Below are positions 35,083 through 44,246 of a DNA stretch of 64,000 bases, piece by piece. The notes under the pieces are model-generated. The model was not told the origin of the DNA. It made no database searches and saw nothing but the letters and a program-made list of their open reading frames with translations. How positions within the stretch are numbered: the first letter of the stretch is position 1; every line of letters starts with the position of its first letter. A program made the position numbers and the translations under genes. The stretch is from assembly GCA_951813285.1 (NCBI GenBank), contig OX638355.1:3429136-3493135 (forward strand), read 5' to 3'. This stretch comes from Terriglobia bacterium. Lineage in GTDB: Bacteria; Acidobacteriota; Terriglobia; Versatilivoradales; Versatilivoraceae.

Positions 35083-36042
35083 CTAACTCATCAGCAGCAA
35101 CAGCAGGGCCTTTTGAACGTGAAGGCGATTCTCGGCCTGGTCGTAGACCGCCGATTGCGGCGAGTCGATAACCTGGGGCGCCACTTCATAGCCGCGATGA
35201 GCGGGCAAGCAGTGCATGAACAACGCCTCCCTGTCGGCCAGTTCCATCAGTTCGCTGTTGACTTGATAGTCGGCAAATACCGCTGCCCGGTCTTCCGTCT
35301 CCGCTTCCTGACCCATGCTGGCCCATACGTCGGTGTAGACAGCGTGCGCCCCCCGGACGGCTTCCCTGGGATTTCTCACAATCGTGATGGTGGCGCCGGT
35401 GTCGGCAGCCGTGCGCATGGCATCACGAATGATCGCGGGGTTGGGTTCATAGCCGGCCGGACTGGCCACCGACAAGTCAATTCCCAGCCGGGCCGCCCCC
35501 AGGATCAGAGAGTGACAGGTATTGTTTCCGTCTCCCACGAAGCAGAGTCTGACACCGGAGCCCAACGGCAGCTTCTCGCTCAGGGTGAAATAGTCCGCCA
35601 GGGCTTGGCAGGGGTGCAGCAGATCCGTGAGTCCGTTGATCACCGGAATCCGGGCATGTTCCGCCAACTCCACCACCGAGCGGTTCTTATAGGTGCGGGC
35701 CACGATCCCGTGGACCCAGCGTTCCAGATTGCGCGCCACGTCCTTGATGGATTCCCGCTCTCCCAGCTTGGCGTCGCCGTGGTCCAGGAACAGGGCCTGT
35801 CCTCCCATGCTGGTCATGCCCACGTCAAAGGTCGCCCGTGTCCTCAGGGATGGCTTCTCGAAGATCATGGCCAGCGTCTTGCCCTTCAGGCTGCCGGCGA
35901 ATTCGTCAGGGGCCAGCTTGATTCGACGGGCGACCGTGAAGATTAGCTGGATGTCCTCGGGAGTCAGGTCCTGAATGGACAATAGATCGGAGACGCTGAG
36001 ACGCTCCCTGGAGGCTGAACCGTGCGCGGCGGGATCAGACAT
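35083..36042 (-). CDS. argF: Ornithine carbamoyltransferase
   Basis: A 319-residue transferase making citrulline from ornithine and carbamoyl phosphate. The carbamoyl-phosphate loop is FEKPSLRTRATFD, a variant of the usual STRTR with leucine for the first threonine. HPCQALADY, the ornithine-binding DVWASMGQE and the catalytic HCLPAHRGYEV are intact, so it is an ornithine rather than acetylornithine enzyme. ATG 36042 gives normal length; the longer frame to 36462 runs antisense into argD. Gaps to argD and argG are 80 and 12 bases. Confidence 0.94.
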   Translation of the reverse strand: MSDPAAHGSASRERLSVSDLLSIQDLTPEDIQLIFTVARRIKLAPDEFAGSLKGKTLAMIFEKPSLRTRATFDVGMTSMGGQALFLDHGDAKLGERESIKDVARNLERWVHGIVARTYKNRSVVELAEHARIPVINGLTDLLHPCQALADYFTLSEKLPLGSGVRLCFVGDGNNTCHSLILGAARLGIDLSVASPAGYEPNPAIIRDAMRTAADTGATITIVRNPREAVRGAHAVYTDVWASMGQEAETEDRAAVFADYQVNSELMELADREALFMHCLPAHRGYEVAPQVIDSPQSAVYDQAENRLHVQKALLLLLMS

Positions 36043-36122
36043 GAGCACCGCCCCTGGGCCTGCGGGCCGGAGGTGCAGGGATGCACCGGGGCCCGCCGTT
36101 TGCCGCCGGGATGCTCCGAGCC

Positions 36123-37328
36123 CTATTGACCAGCGGGAACTTTGGAGAAAATTTTGTCGAGGGCTTTGACAAAGCGAGCGATCTCTTTTCTGGTGATGAT
36201 ATAGGGCGGCAGAAAACGCAGCACCGTGCCGGCGGTCACGTTGATCACAAAACCGGCCTCCAGGCACTGGTTGACGATTTCGCGGGCCGGAAAATTGACT
36301 TCGATAGCCAGCATCAGCCCCTCGCCGCGCACATCCACCACGAAGGAATACTTCCGTTTCAGATCCAGCAGTTTCTGCTTGAAAAACTCCCCTTTCTCGC
36401 GAATTCCCGCGAGAAACCCTTCTTCCTGAAGGACCTTGATGAATTCGAATCCCAGGCGGCAAGCCAAGGGACCTCCTCCGAAGGTGGTTCCGTGGTCGCC
36501 GGGTCCAAAAGTCAACGAGATCTCTTTGGAGGTCAGCACCGAACCCAGCGGCAAGCCTACCCCCAGTGGCTTGGCGAGGGTAATGATGTCCGGCCGGATA
36601 CCGAACTTCTGAAAGTAGAAGTAGCGTCCCGTTCGTCCCAGGCCGCTCTGGATCTCGTCGAAAATGAGAAGGGCCCGGTGTTTTCGGCAGAGGTCACGGG
36701 CCGCTTGCAGAAATTCCCGGGAACAGGAGTGCACGCCGCCCTCGCCCTGGATGGGTTCGATGATAATGGCGCAGACCTTGTCATTGAACTTGGCTTGCAG
36801 GTCTTCCACCAGGTTGCGCTTCACAAACTGAAACCCGGGGACCAGGGGGCCGAATGGGGTTCGGTAGGTGTCGTTGTAGGTGGCGGAAAGGCTTCCGTAA
36901 GTCCGTCCATGGAAGGAATCGTCCAGCGTCAGAACCTGGTTCTTGCCTTCGCCCAGCTTGTTCTTGTAGGCGTAGCCCCGAGCCAGCTTGAAGGAGGCTT
37001 CCACGGCCTCGGTGCCGCTGTTGCAGAAGAATGCCCGCTCCATTCCCGAGATTTCCAGCAGCTTCCGGGCCAGCAAGGCCTGATAGGGGTGATAGAAGAG
37101 GTTGGAGATGTGGACCAACTTCTTGAGCTGCTTGCGCATCGCGGTGGTGATGCGCGGATGATTGTAGCCCAAAGCGCTGACGGCTATGCCGGAGAGCAGA
37201 TCGAGGTAACGCTTGCCCTCATAGTCGTAAAGCATGCACTTGCGGCCCTTTTGCACAAACAGGGGATACTTCTTGTAGTTGCTGAACAGGACCTGGGACT
37301 CGAATTCCTCGATTTGTTTCAGATTCAT
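36123..37328 (-). CDS. argD: Acetylornithine aminotransferase
   Basis: A 401-residue class III PLP aminotransferase that transaminates acetylglutamate semialdehyde. It shows FFCNSGTEAVEASFKLAR (phosphate binding), FHGRTYGSLSAT, IIEPIQGEGGV, LLIFDEIQSGLGRTG with the PLP aspartate and ITLAKPLGVGLPLG with the Schiff-base lysine. ATG 37328 is used; the longer frame adds 40 residues without homology. The position between argB and argF supports the assignment over other class III enzymes such as succinylornithine or aminobutyrate transaminases. Confidence 0.92.
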   Translation of the reverse strand: MNLKQIEEFESQVLFSNYKKYPLFVQKGRKCMLYDYEGKRYLDLLSGIAVSALGYNHPRITTAMRKQLKKLVHISNLFYHPYQALLARKLLEISGMERAFFCNSGTEAVEASFKLARGYAYKNKLGEGKNQVLTLDDSFHGRTYGSLSATYNDTYRTPFGPLVPGFQFVKRNLVEDLQAKFNDKVCAIIIEPIQGEGGVHSCSREFLQAARDLCRKHRALLIFDEIQSGLGRTGRYFYFQKFGIRPDIITLAKPLGVGLPLGSVLTSKEISLTFGPGDHGTTFGGGPLACRLGFEFIKVLQEEGFLAGIREKGEFFKQKLLDLKRKYSFVVDVRGEGLMLAIEVNFPAREIVNQCLEAGFVINVTAGTVLRFLPPYIITRKEIARFVKALDKIFSKVPAGQ

Positions 37329-37451
37329 CGAAAAGTCCTCCGAACCGTGAGTTGGGCGCCGTGGATAGCGCCGGGGAGCTCCCAAGAGACTGACCGGGGA
37401 ACCGATGGGAGCGGTGTCCGATTCCAGGGAGCAGTGCGAGAGCGGCAACCG

Positions 37452-38246
37452 TCAGTGAATCGCCGTCCCCAGGGGTTCACCGTTTTGCAGCAGCCGAGCC
37501 AGGCAATCTTCCTCACGCCCGCCGACAATATGCACCTGGGACAGTCCTTCCCGGATGGCCCGTTCACAGGCCCGCGTCTTGGGAAGCATGCCCTCCGAAA
37601 TCACGCCCTCACGCCGCAGACGCTCCATTTCCGTCCGGCTGAGTCGGGGAATGACCTGACGGTCGGCATCCAGCACGCCCGGGACGTCCGTGAGAAAGAT
37701 CAGCCGATCGGCCCGGCAGATGAGGGCTACGGCCGAAGCCATCTCATCGGCGTTTACATTATAGAATGTGGCGTCCTGCCCCACTCCGATACAGGCGATA
37801 ATCGGACAGTAGTCGTGCTCCAGCAGCAGGTCCACCAGGGAGGGATTTCCCTGGGAGATCTCTCCTACCTGGCCGTAGTCGAAGGGAGGATCCTCCTCCT
37901 GGTCATCCCGGTATCTGTGAGCCAGAAAACTCGATCCGTCGGCGCCGCACAGACCGACGGCTCTTCCCGCCAGGTTATTGAAAACCGCTACGATGTTCTT
38001 GTTGACCAAGCCGCCCAGGACCATCAGAACCACCCGCATGGTCTCGGCGTCGGTAACCCGCAACCCCCTATGGGTTTCTGTGGGAATGCGCAACTCCTTC
38101 AAGTAATGCTTGATCTGCTTTCCGCCGCCGTGAACCACGATGATCTGGTGGCCGCGGCGCCTCAGGCCCAGGAGTTGGGCGACAATTCTATGGAGAAGCC
38201 CGGATTCCGTCAACAAGCTTCCGCCCAGTTTGACGACCAAACGCAC
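37452..38246 (-). CDS. argB: Acetylglutamate kinase
   Basis: A 264-residue amino-acid kinase that phosphorylates N-acetylglutamate. Motifs: VVKLGGSLL at the N-terminus, IIVVHGGGKQI, VFNNLAGRAVGLCGADGS, NVNADEMASAVA and FLTDVPGVLD. The length is close to the arginine-insensitive E. coli-type enzyme; the long N-terminal helix of arginine-inhibited hexameric kinases is absent, so feedback control by arginine may lie elsewhere. It starts 60 bases after argC. Confidence 0.93.
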   Translation of the reverse strand: MRLVVKLGGSLLTESGLLHRIVAQLLGLRRRGHQIIVVHGGGKQIKHYLKELRIPTETHRGLRVTDAETMRVVLMVLGGLVNKNIVAVFNNLAGRAVGLCGADGSSFLAHRYRDDQEEDPPFDYGQVGEISQGNPSLVDLLLEHDYCPIIACIGVGQDATFYNVNADEMASAVALICRADRLIFLTDVPGVLDADRQVIPRLSRTEMERLRREGVISEGMLPKTRACERAIREGLSQVHIVGGREEDCLARLLQNGEPLGTAIH

Positions 38247-38306
38247 GACAGCGCCTCCCGCTTGGAAACTCTTCCCGAAACCCCCGAGACAGGGCCGACC
38301 GGACGG

Positions 38307-39329
38307 TTACAGCAGGCCCAGGGTTTCCTCCAGTCCCAGCATGACATTCATGTTTTGAACCGCCTGGCCGGCCGCTCCCTTGCCCAGGTTGTCGATAGTG
38401 GACACGATGATGAGATCCAGGTCCTGCTGACGCCAGCCAATATCGCAGAAATTGGTGTGGGCCACGTGCTTTACCTCCGGAAACTCACCTTCGGGATACA
38501 GACGGATGAGGGGTTCCCGGGCGTAGGCTTGCTGCAGGCAGGCGCTGACCGCCGCAGGCGAAGCGGAGCTTGCGGTTCTCAAATAGATCGTCGAGAGGAT
38601 GCCCCGGTTGATGGGCAGCAGATGGGCCGTGAAAATGAGACGCCTGTGGCCCAATTCTTGCCAGATTTCGGGAGAATGCCGGTGACGCCAGACGTTGTAG
38701 GCCTTGAAGCTTTCCGTGACTTCGGAAAAGTGCGTGTTTGAGGACGGTGTCTTTCCGGCTCCGCTCACTCCCGACTTGGAGTCGCAGACGATCCGGCTTT
38801 GAGGAGCCACCATGCCGGCCTGCTGCAGAGGAATCAGGGGGAGTAGAGCCGAAGTGGGATAGCAGCCGGGATTGGCCACGAGTCGAGCCTCCCGGATTGC
38901 CGTGCGCACCACCTCGGTAAGCCCATAGACGGCCTCCGACAGGTGCTGTGCAAACCGGTGTTCGAATCCGTACCAACGAGGGTAGAGTCCGGCATCTCTC
39001 AGCCGAAACGCCCCACTCAGATCGATCAGACGCAGCCGCCTCTTGAGGAGTGCGGGAGCCAGGTCGTGAGCGGTCTGGTTCGGTGTGGCCAGAAACACCA
39101 GGGAGATCTCTCGTTGCTGGAGAAGGTCGTAGTCCAGGGGCTCGATCTGCAGGTCGCAACGATGGCGGAACTGTCTCAGCTCGTCACTGTAGAGCCGGGT
39201 TCCGGTTCGCTCCCGGTTGGCGGTCATCAGCGTCGTCAGCTCCACCCCGGGGTGGGCCAACAGCAATCGCACGATCTCCGAGCCCGAGTATCCGCTGGCT
39301 CCAATGATGGCTACCTTTGGGATTGCCAC
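38307..39329 (-). CDS. argC: N-acetyl-gamma-glutamyl-phosphate reductase
   Basis: A 340-residue NADP-dependent reductase. The N-terminal dinucleotide fold is VAIIGASGYSGSEIVRLLLAHPGVEL, and the catalytic cysteine is in LVANPGCYPTSALLPL at about residue 154. SKSGVSGAGKTPSS and FTAHLLPINRGILST are also diagnostic. GTG 39329 follows AAGGAG by 8 bases. The frame continues open to 40106, but that part is antisense to the LolA-like gene. It begins only 11 bases after that gene, so the arginine genes appear joined to an envelope-transport operon. Confidence 0.94.
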   Translation of the reverse strand: MAIPKVAIIGASGYSGSEIVRLLLAHPGVELTTLMTANRERTGTRLYSDELRQFRHRCDLQIEPLDYDLLQQREISLVFLATPNQTAHDLAPALLKRRLRLIDLSGAFRLRDAGLYPRWYGFEHRFAQHLSEAVYGLTEVVRTAIREARLVANPGCYPTSALLPLIPLQQAGMVAPQSRIVCDSKSGVSGAGKTPSSNTHFSEVTESFKAYNVWRHRHSPEIWQELGHRRLIFTAHLLPINRGILSTIYLRTASSASPAAVSACLQQAYAREPLIRLYPEGEFPEVKHVAHTNFCDIGWRQQDLDLIIVSTIDNLGKGAAGQAVQNMNVMLGLEETLGLL

Positions 39330-39340
39330 TGCAACGCTCC

Positions 39341-40138
39341 TTAATTGGAAGTCGGAGAGGTGGTTTGGCGCTGGAGAGATTCTTTGCGAAACAGATCGGG
39401 TTCGAATGCAGGATCGAATTCGATGGACTGCACCGTCCATTGGAGCTGGGAACCTCGTTGGGGACTGCTGATCTGAGCCTGGGTCACCGTGGGTGTTCCC
39501 TCGACGACCTTGGTTTCGGTCGCCACGATCTTTCTCGTCAACCGGTTGGTCCGGTCGTACAGCTCCCACTGGACCATGGTCATGCTGTCGGCGCTCAAGG
39601 CCAGGATGGAACGGGGGAAATCGCTCTTGCCGGTGAATTCGGGCTTGAGCCGGTTCTCCACCACGTGGCAGAGTACCCCCCCGATTTCCCGACTGCCCAG
39701 GAAGTGGTGGGTGTACTTGGCCAACTCCCCGCCGATCAGCTCCTGGACCGAGATTCGGAGGCTCTTGTACTTGTAGTGGCGGGCGCCGGAAATGCGGACC
39801 TTCTTCCGGAGCGCGCTTTGGGGGCGATAGGCCACGAAGTCGGAGGAGCCGTCGGGTCGTTCGTGGACCAGGAGGAGCTTTCCCTGTTCGGACTCGGGCG
39901 CCTCCATGCGAATGAAGTGGGAGGTCAGCTTGGCCTGGACCCGCCTCAGCCAGGTGAAGGCCAGTAAGATGGGCGGTTGGCTGCCCTTGACGTGCTTCAC
40001 CTGGACGGTCACACGCGCATTCTTGCGGGCGGCCTGGTCCAGGTAGGCGGCGATCAACTCGTCCCCACGCTCGTCGGCCAGGGCCGGGGACGCCATGGCC
40101 AGGCAAATGCAGGGGATCAACAGTCGCCGGGGCTTCAT
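39341..40138 (-). CDS. Outer-membrane lipoprotein-sorting (LolA-like) protein
   Basis: A 265-residue periplasmic protein. A signal peptide (RRLLIPCICLAMASPALADE) ends at about residue 22. The rest matches the COG2834 LolA-like fold: KGSQPPILLAFTW, YKSLRISVQELIGG, HVVENRLKP, then VQSIEFDPAFEPDLFRKESL at the end, where the FDP/F..FRKESL motif marks the RND-associated subgroup. Such proteins are usually encoded beside MMPL-type RND exporters, as here (24 bases downstream of one). It probably carries or accepts a lipid or lipoprotein for the exporter. Confidence 0.85.
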   Translation of the reverse strand: MKPRRLLIPCICLAMASPALADERGDELIAAYLDQAARKNARVTVQVKHVKGSQPPILLAFTWLRRVQAKLTSHFIRMEAPESEQGKLLLVHERPDGSSDFVAYRPQSALRKKVRISGARHYKYKSLRISVQELIGGELAKYTHHFLGSREIGGVLCHVVENRLKPEFTGKSDFPRSILALSADSMTMVQWELYDRTNRLTRKIVATETKVVEGTPTVTQAQISSPQRGSQLQWTVQSIEFDPAFEPDLFRKESLQRQTTSPTSN

Positions 40139-40162
40139 TGAAATTCCATGGGGAGAATGCAG

Positions 40163-42487
40163 CTAACCCTCCGCAGCCCGAGAACTTCTATGCACGACCA
40201 GCAGAAGAGAGGGTAAGAGCAACAGGTTCGTCACTAGATTGAACCCCATGACGAAGGCCGAAAGCAAGCCGAACTGGGAAACGGGCGCAAATCGGGACAA
40301 CCCGAAGACCAGAAATCCCAGCACCACCACGGCCGCGGCCGCCGACATGGGCCCGCCGGCTCTGGTAAGACTTTGGCGGGCAGAGGCCTGGGGGGACAGT
40401 CCTTCCTTTCGGCAGCGCTGGAACCGGACCAGGTACTGGATGCAGTTGTCGACGCCGATTCCGATGGCGATGGCCGCAATCACGCTGGTGTTCACGTTCA
40501 GCGAAAGGCCGCTCCAGCCCAGCAGGCCGAAGAACATCAGGACGGGCAGGCCGGCCGGGATCATGCACACCAGGCCCACCTTGAAGGATCGGCAGAGAAA
40601 GATCAGGATGGTGAAGATGAAGGTCACCGAAAGCAGCAGGCTCTTCACTTGTTCTCTCGCCAGTTGATCCGAGGTCAGATTCATCAGGACCAGCGTGCCG
40701 GTGGTTTGCAGTTGCGCGGTTGGAGGGAGCAACGGGGTGGCCAACTTGCCGACCTGGTCGGTGAGCGATTTCAACTGTGTGGATTCGAACAGCGAAGATC
40801 GGACCAGAATGCGCAGCGCCGTGTGATCCTCAGAGAGAAAATCACGGCTCAATTCGCGCGGATCGGATTCGATCAGCTCCAGCATTTCCACCAGGATGTC
40901 CTGCTGGTTGGGAAGGCGGAAGAAGGCAGACTGGTTCCGGTGAAGGGCTTGATTCAGCAGTTTCATGCTGTCGACGATCGAGAGGGTGCGATCCACGCCG
41001 GGCAAATCCTGCAATCGCTGCTGGATCTGATCCACGGCGCTCAGGGTGGCCGGATCGGTCAGGGGCGATTGGTCCCGGCTCTCGATCACGATGGAAAAGC
41101 CGGACAACCCGGAAAGATGCTCCTCGAAGGTTCTGGTGGCCTGAACCACGGGCGCCGAGTCCCGGAAGTGTCCGAGATAATCGGTTCGAACCTTTACCTG
41201 GAAGGCGCCTGCCAATCCCAGGACGGCGCACAGACCCGCGATCGAATAGATCCAACGGCGGTGTTTGAGATTGAAGTGGCCCAGTTTTTCGAAAAAAGTG
41301 TGTCGATGGCTGCGCTCGTGCCCGGAAATGCGGTGCCTGGAAGGGACGGGCAGGTAGACCAGGATTGCCGGAATCAAGTGCATACAGAAGACATAGCTCA
41401 GGAAGACACCCAGGACGGCGAAGAGCCCCAGATCGCGGATGGCCGGAATTCGATTGAATATGAGGGCGGCGAAGCCGGCCATGGTGGTGAAAGCCGAAGT
41501 GGCAATCGGTCTGTGGGCGCGGTGAAGGCTCTCGGCCAGAACCTCCCGGTATTGCTGCCGGGAGAGTCGGCCCTGGCCCCCGGAGGATGTCCGGTCATAG
41601 GCCTGGAGCAGGCACTGGTAGTAATGAGTGAGGAGGTGAATCGTATAGGCGCTTCCGTTGGCGATCAGCAGCGAGGGCAGCACCAGAGTGGTGGGTTTCA
41701 GTGGGAATTCGCCCAGCACCATGGCCGCCAGGGTGCATACCAGGGTCAGTCCAATTGCCAACAGCGGCAGAGCAACACCGCGGCGGGAGTGAAAGTCGAA
41801 GGTCAGAATCACCATCACCAGCAGCACGGTGACAGGAGTAAAGACCCAGAGGTCCCGGATCATGTTCCGCATTCCGGCGGTTTCCATTTCCGGAACTCCT
41901 CCGAAGTAGAGGTGTCCAAGGCGGGCGAGTGGGGCTGCGGCGGTCCGGATGTCGGGGACGAGGCGACTCATCCGGTCTTCGCTCCCGGAGGATCGTTCCT
42001 CCAGGAATACCAGTAGGGAGGTGGTCCTCAGATCGGAAGAGATCAACTCCTTGTCGAACAGGGGGTTGTCGCGGAGGCGAGCCCGTAATACCTGCAGATC
42101 CAACTGTTCCAGGGATTCGGGAATCAGCGGGGAGATTTCGACGGCGCCGTCTCTTTCCAGAATGTCCAGCGTATTGGTGAGGCTCAGGACCCGCCTTACA
42201 CCGGGAATCGTCTCGATGTCCCGGGTGACTTGCCGAATGGAAGAGAGGGTGTCCGGTTGGAGCAGGTTGTCGACCGTGAGACCGATCAGCAGGACTTCGT
42301 CATTGCCGAAAATCCGGCGTGTTTTCTGGTGGAAAAGGTTGGCCGGGGAGTCGGCGAGAATCAGGGTGGAGGGTGCGGTGTTGATCTCGAGGTCGTCGAG
42401 GGCGGGTAGCAGCAGGGCACTGACGGCTCCCAGCAAGAGAAGGACCCAGATCGACTGCTTCAGGACCCAACGCCAATAGCCGCTCAT
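40163..42487 (-). CDS. RND/MMPL-family exporter
   Basis: A 774-residue transporter with a single N-terminal membrane segment, a large periplasmic domain (about residues 35-200), a cluster of segments, a second periplasmic domain and a final cluster of segments, making about 12 in all. The MMPL-type regions VIAAIAIGIGVDNCIQYLVRF and PTTLVLPSLLIANGSAYTIHLL (best seen at GIGVDN and SLLIANGSAYTIH) are clear. Such exporters move hopanoids, lipids or other hydrophobic molecules with a LolA-like partner, encoded next. It follows the sulfatase-like gene after 64 bases. ATG 42487 is preferred to the start seven residues upstream. Confidence 0.87.
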   Translation of the reverse strand: MSGYWRWVLKQSIWVLLLLGAVSALLLPALDDLEINTAPSTLILADSPANLFHQKTRRIFGNDEVLLIGLTVDNLLQPDTLSSIRQVTRDIETIPGVRRVLSLTNTLDILERDGAVEISPLIPESLEQLDLQVLRARLRDNPLFDKELISSDLRTTSLLVFLEERSSGSEDRMSRLVPDIRTAAAPLARLGHLYFGGVPEMETAGMRNMIRDLWVFTPVTVLLVMVILTFDFHSRRGVALPLLAIGLTLVCTLAAMVLGEFPLKPTTLVLPSLLIANGSAYTIHLLTHYYQCLLQAYDRTSSGGQGRLSRQQYREVLAESLHRAHRPIATSAFTTMAGFAALIFNRIPAIRDLGLFAVLGVFLSYVFCMHLIPAILVYLPVPSRHRISGHERSHRHTFFEKLGHFNLKHRRWIYSIAGLCAVLGLAGAFQVKVRTDYLGHFRDSAPVVQATRTFEEHLSGLSGFSIVIESRDQSPLTDPATLSAVDQIQQRLQDLPGVDRTLSIVDSMKLLNQALHRNQSAFFRLPNQQDILVEMLELIESDPRELSRDFLSEDHTALRILVRSSLFESTQLKSLTDQVGKLATPLLPPTAQLQTTGTLVLMNLTSDQLAREQVKSLLLSVTFIFTILIFLCRSFKVGLVCMIPAGLPVLMFFGLLGWSGLSLNVNTSVIAAIAIGIGVDNCIQYLVRFQRCRKEGLSPQASARQSLTRAGGPMSAAAAVVVLGFLVFGLSRFAPVSQFGLLSAFVMGFNLVTNLLLLPSLLLVVHRSSRAAEG

Positions 42488-42551
42488 GCCGCATCCATCC
42501 GGAGGCACCAGCCACCCGCCGGAATACGGGTTAGCTTGGCAGGGAGAAACT

Positions 42552-43949
42552 TTATTGCGTGTACCCCAGGCTCTTCAGGATTTCTTCGTCCCGCTTGGCG
42601 CGCTTCATGTCGGCCTCGGTCAGATCCGTGGCCTTGAACCAAAGCTCCAGAGGGGTGGTCTCCTCGGCGAAGCGGTCGTTCTCCGAGCTGATCGACAAGG
42701 GATCCAGCTCGTGGACATCGCTGGCCAGATCGAAAATGAGAAGGGATTTTTTCCGAGGGGTCCAAACGGACTTGGTCGGGCCTTTCAGCCAACCCAGGCG
42801 GAGCGGCAGCTGGGGGTAACGCAGCCAGACCCAGGAAAAGGAGAGCCAGGAGGGGGTCCAGCCTTTCTTGCCGGCAAAGGTCAGGAATCGCACGGGATAT
42901 TCCTGCAGGGAACTGCCGTTTTGAATGGCTCCTGCCAGGCTTCTTCCCACGAAGTTGGCGGGAATGGGGGGCTGGCGTTGGGAGAGCCCCGAAAGCTCCA
43001 GAATGGTGGGCGTCACATCCAGCAGGCTGACCGGGGTGTCGACGACTCTTCCGGGTTCGATCCGGCCGGGGTGCCGCACGATCAAAGGAACCCTCAGGAT
43101 GGATTCGTAGAGGTGACGTCCGTGGCCGACGTAATCGTGCTCCCCCAGGCTCTCTCCATGGTCGGATGTCAAAACAAGCAGCGTTGAGTCGCTGACCCCG
43201 AGCTTGTCCAGGGCTCTCAGCAGCAATCCCAGGTGGTGGTCGACATAGCCGATTTCCGAGTCATAACGGCGAATGCGATCCCTCATGGCGCCGCTGACCT
43301 CGGGACCGGTTGTGGCTGCATGCCCATTGGTCGCCGGGTCGGCGAAATCCTTTCTCAGATGGTAGGGGGCGTGCGGATCGAAGTAATGCACCCAAAGAAA
43401 GAAGGGCTCCACCCGCTGATCCTTAAGCCAGGCAATGGCTCGCGGCGTGACATCTTCCGCAAAGCGGCTGGAGCTCAGGAACTGATAGCGCCGCTTCATG
43501 TCCTGGTCGTAGTGCTGGAACCAATGGGAAAAGCCGGTCAAGTGAGAAACCAGTGGCCAGGCGCTGACGAAGGCTGCGTTGAAATAGCCGAAGCGGCGCA
43601 GGATTTGGGGCAGGTAAAGCCACTTGGAGTCCTCGGGGATGGGGACGCCGTTGATGCGAACCCCGTGCTCTTGCGGATATCGGCTGGAGAAGAGCGAAAC
43701 GTGGGAAGGACCGGTCAGAGGGATCGTGCAGTAGGCGTGCTCGAAGCGAACCCCCTCGGCGGCCAGAACGTCAATGTTGGGACTGGTCTTGCGGTGGTAG
43801 CCGTAACAGGAAAGATGATCGGCCCGCAGGGTATCGATGGTAACCAGCAGAATGTTCGGCGGGTTGGTCGCGTCGGAACGGTGCTGGCCTGCGGCCGGCA
43901 TTGCTGCAATCAGCAGTGCGGTCAGGCAGCCAAGGGCTGTTGAATTCAT
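42552..43949 (-). CDS. Sulfatase-like hydrolase lacking the formylglycine cysteine
   Basis: A 465-residue exported member of the alkaline phosphatase superfamily. A signal peptide of about 21 residues is followed by NILLVTIDTLRADHLSCYGY (metal ligands), and VLTSDHGESLGEH carries the second metal site. The site that is C-x-P-S-R in true sulfatases reads PLTGPSHVSLFSSRYP, so a threonine replaces the cysteine or serine that becomes formylglycine. It may act as a phosphatase, phosphotransferase or phosphodiesterase on an envelope polymer. The closing EILKSLGYTQ is a tail seen on many acidobacterial relatives. It heads the long minus-strand run. Confidence 0.85.
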   Translation of the reverse strand: MNSTALGCLTALLIAAMPAAGQHRSDATNPPNILLVTIDTLRADHLSCYGYHRKTSPNIDVLAAEGVRFEHAYCTIPLTGPSHVSLFSSRYPQEHGVRINGVPIPEDSKWLYLPQILRRFGYFNAAFVSAWPLVSHLTGFSHWFQHYDQDMKRRYQFLSSSRFAEDVTPRAIAWLKDQRVEPFFLWVHYFDPHAPYHLRKDFADPATNGHAATTGPEVSGAMRDRIRRYDSEIGYVDHHLGLLLRALDKLGVSDSTLLVLTSDHGESLGEHDYVGHGRHLYESILRVPLIVRHPGRIEPGRVVDTPVSLLDVTPTILELSGLSQRQPPIPANFVGRSLAGAIQNGSSLQEYPVRFLTFAGKKGWTPSWLSFSWVWLRYPQLPLRLGWLKGPTKSVWTPRKKSLLIFDLASDVHELDPLSISSENDRFAEETTPLELWFKATDLTEADMKRAKRDEEILKSLGYTQ

Positions 43950-44146
43950 GGCAACGTGGTGGACCGGAAAAAGCAGCCCCTCGCGGCGGCAACGGCAGAG
44001 CCTGCCTGTCCCTGAGGATCAGCGGTATTGTACGACAGATCCGCCACCCCGACGCCGGAAAGTTTCGCCATGCCCGAGGATTGCTCACTTGGCCCCGAGA
44101 AGGGCAAAGCCCAAATGATCGCCGCAGAACTCACTCAGGCCCTACA

Positions 44147-44175
44147 GTTGAAACGGGTTTCGATTTGTGTATGAT
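44147..44175 (+). promoter_or_regulatory. Predicted sigma-70 promoter for the isomerase-ABC-ROK operon
   Basis: TTGAAA (44147-44152) and TATGAT (44170-44175) are separated by 17 bases; each matches five of six consensus positions. It lies 72 bases upstream of the first start codon in the divergent gap (43950-44246). The rest of that gap shows nothing I recognise, although it must also hold the promoter for the minus-strand run. Confidence 0.55.
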
Positions 44176-44246
44176 TGGGGGCGCCGCCGATGGCGTCGTG
44201 GGCAAGCAGCGACATGCGAAATTTCTTCAAGCCCTAGGAGGCCCCG

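Noticed and set aside
36043-36462. Longer ornithine carbamoyltransferase frame (459 codons)
   Set aside because: The first 140 codons read across the argD coding region in another frame and have no similarity to the family.
36081-38741. An 886-codon plus-strand frame opposite argD and argB
   Set aside because: Antisense to well-supported arginine genes with no recognisable domain or signal; composition is that of a shadow frame. The same applies to the long plus-strand frames opposite argG/argF (34219-35946), the RND gene (40373-42016) and argS (22666-24426).
39330-40106. Upstream extension of argC to 599 codons
   Set aside because: The added portion is antisense-frame sequence of the LolA-like gene and lacks homology; GTG 39329 has an AAGGAG ribosome binding site and gives normal ArgC length.
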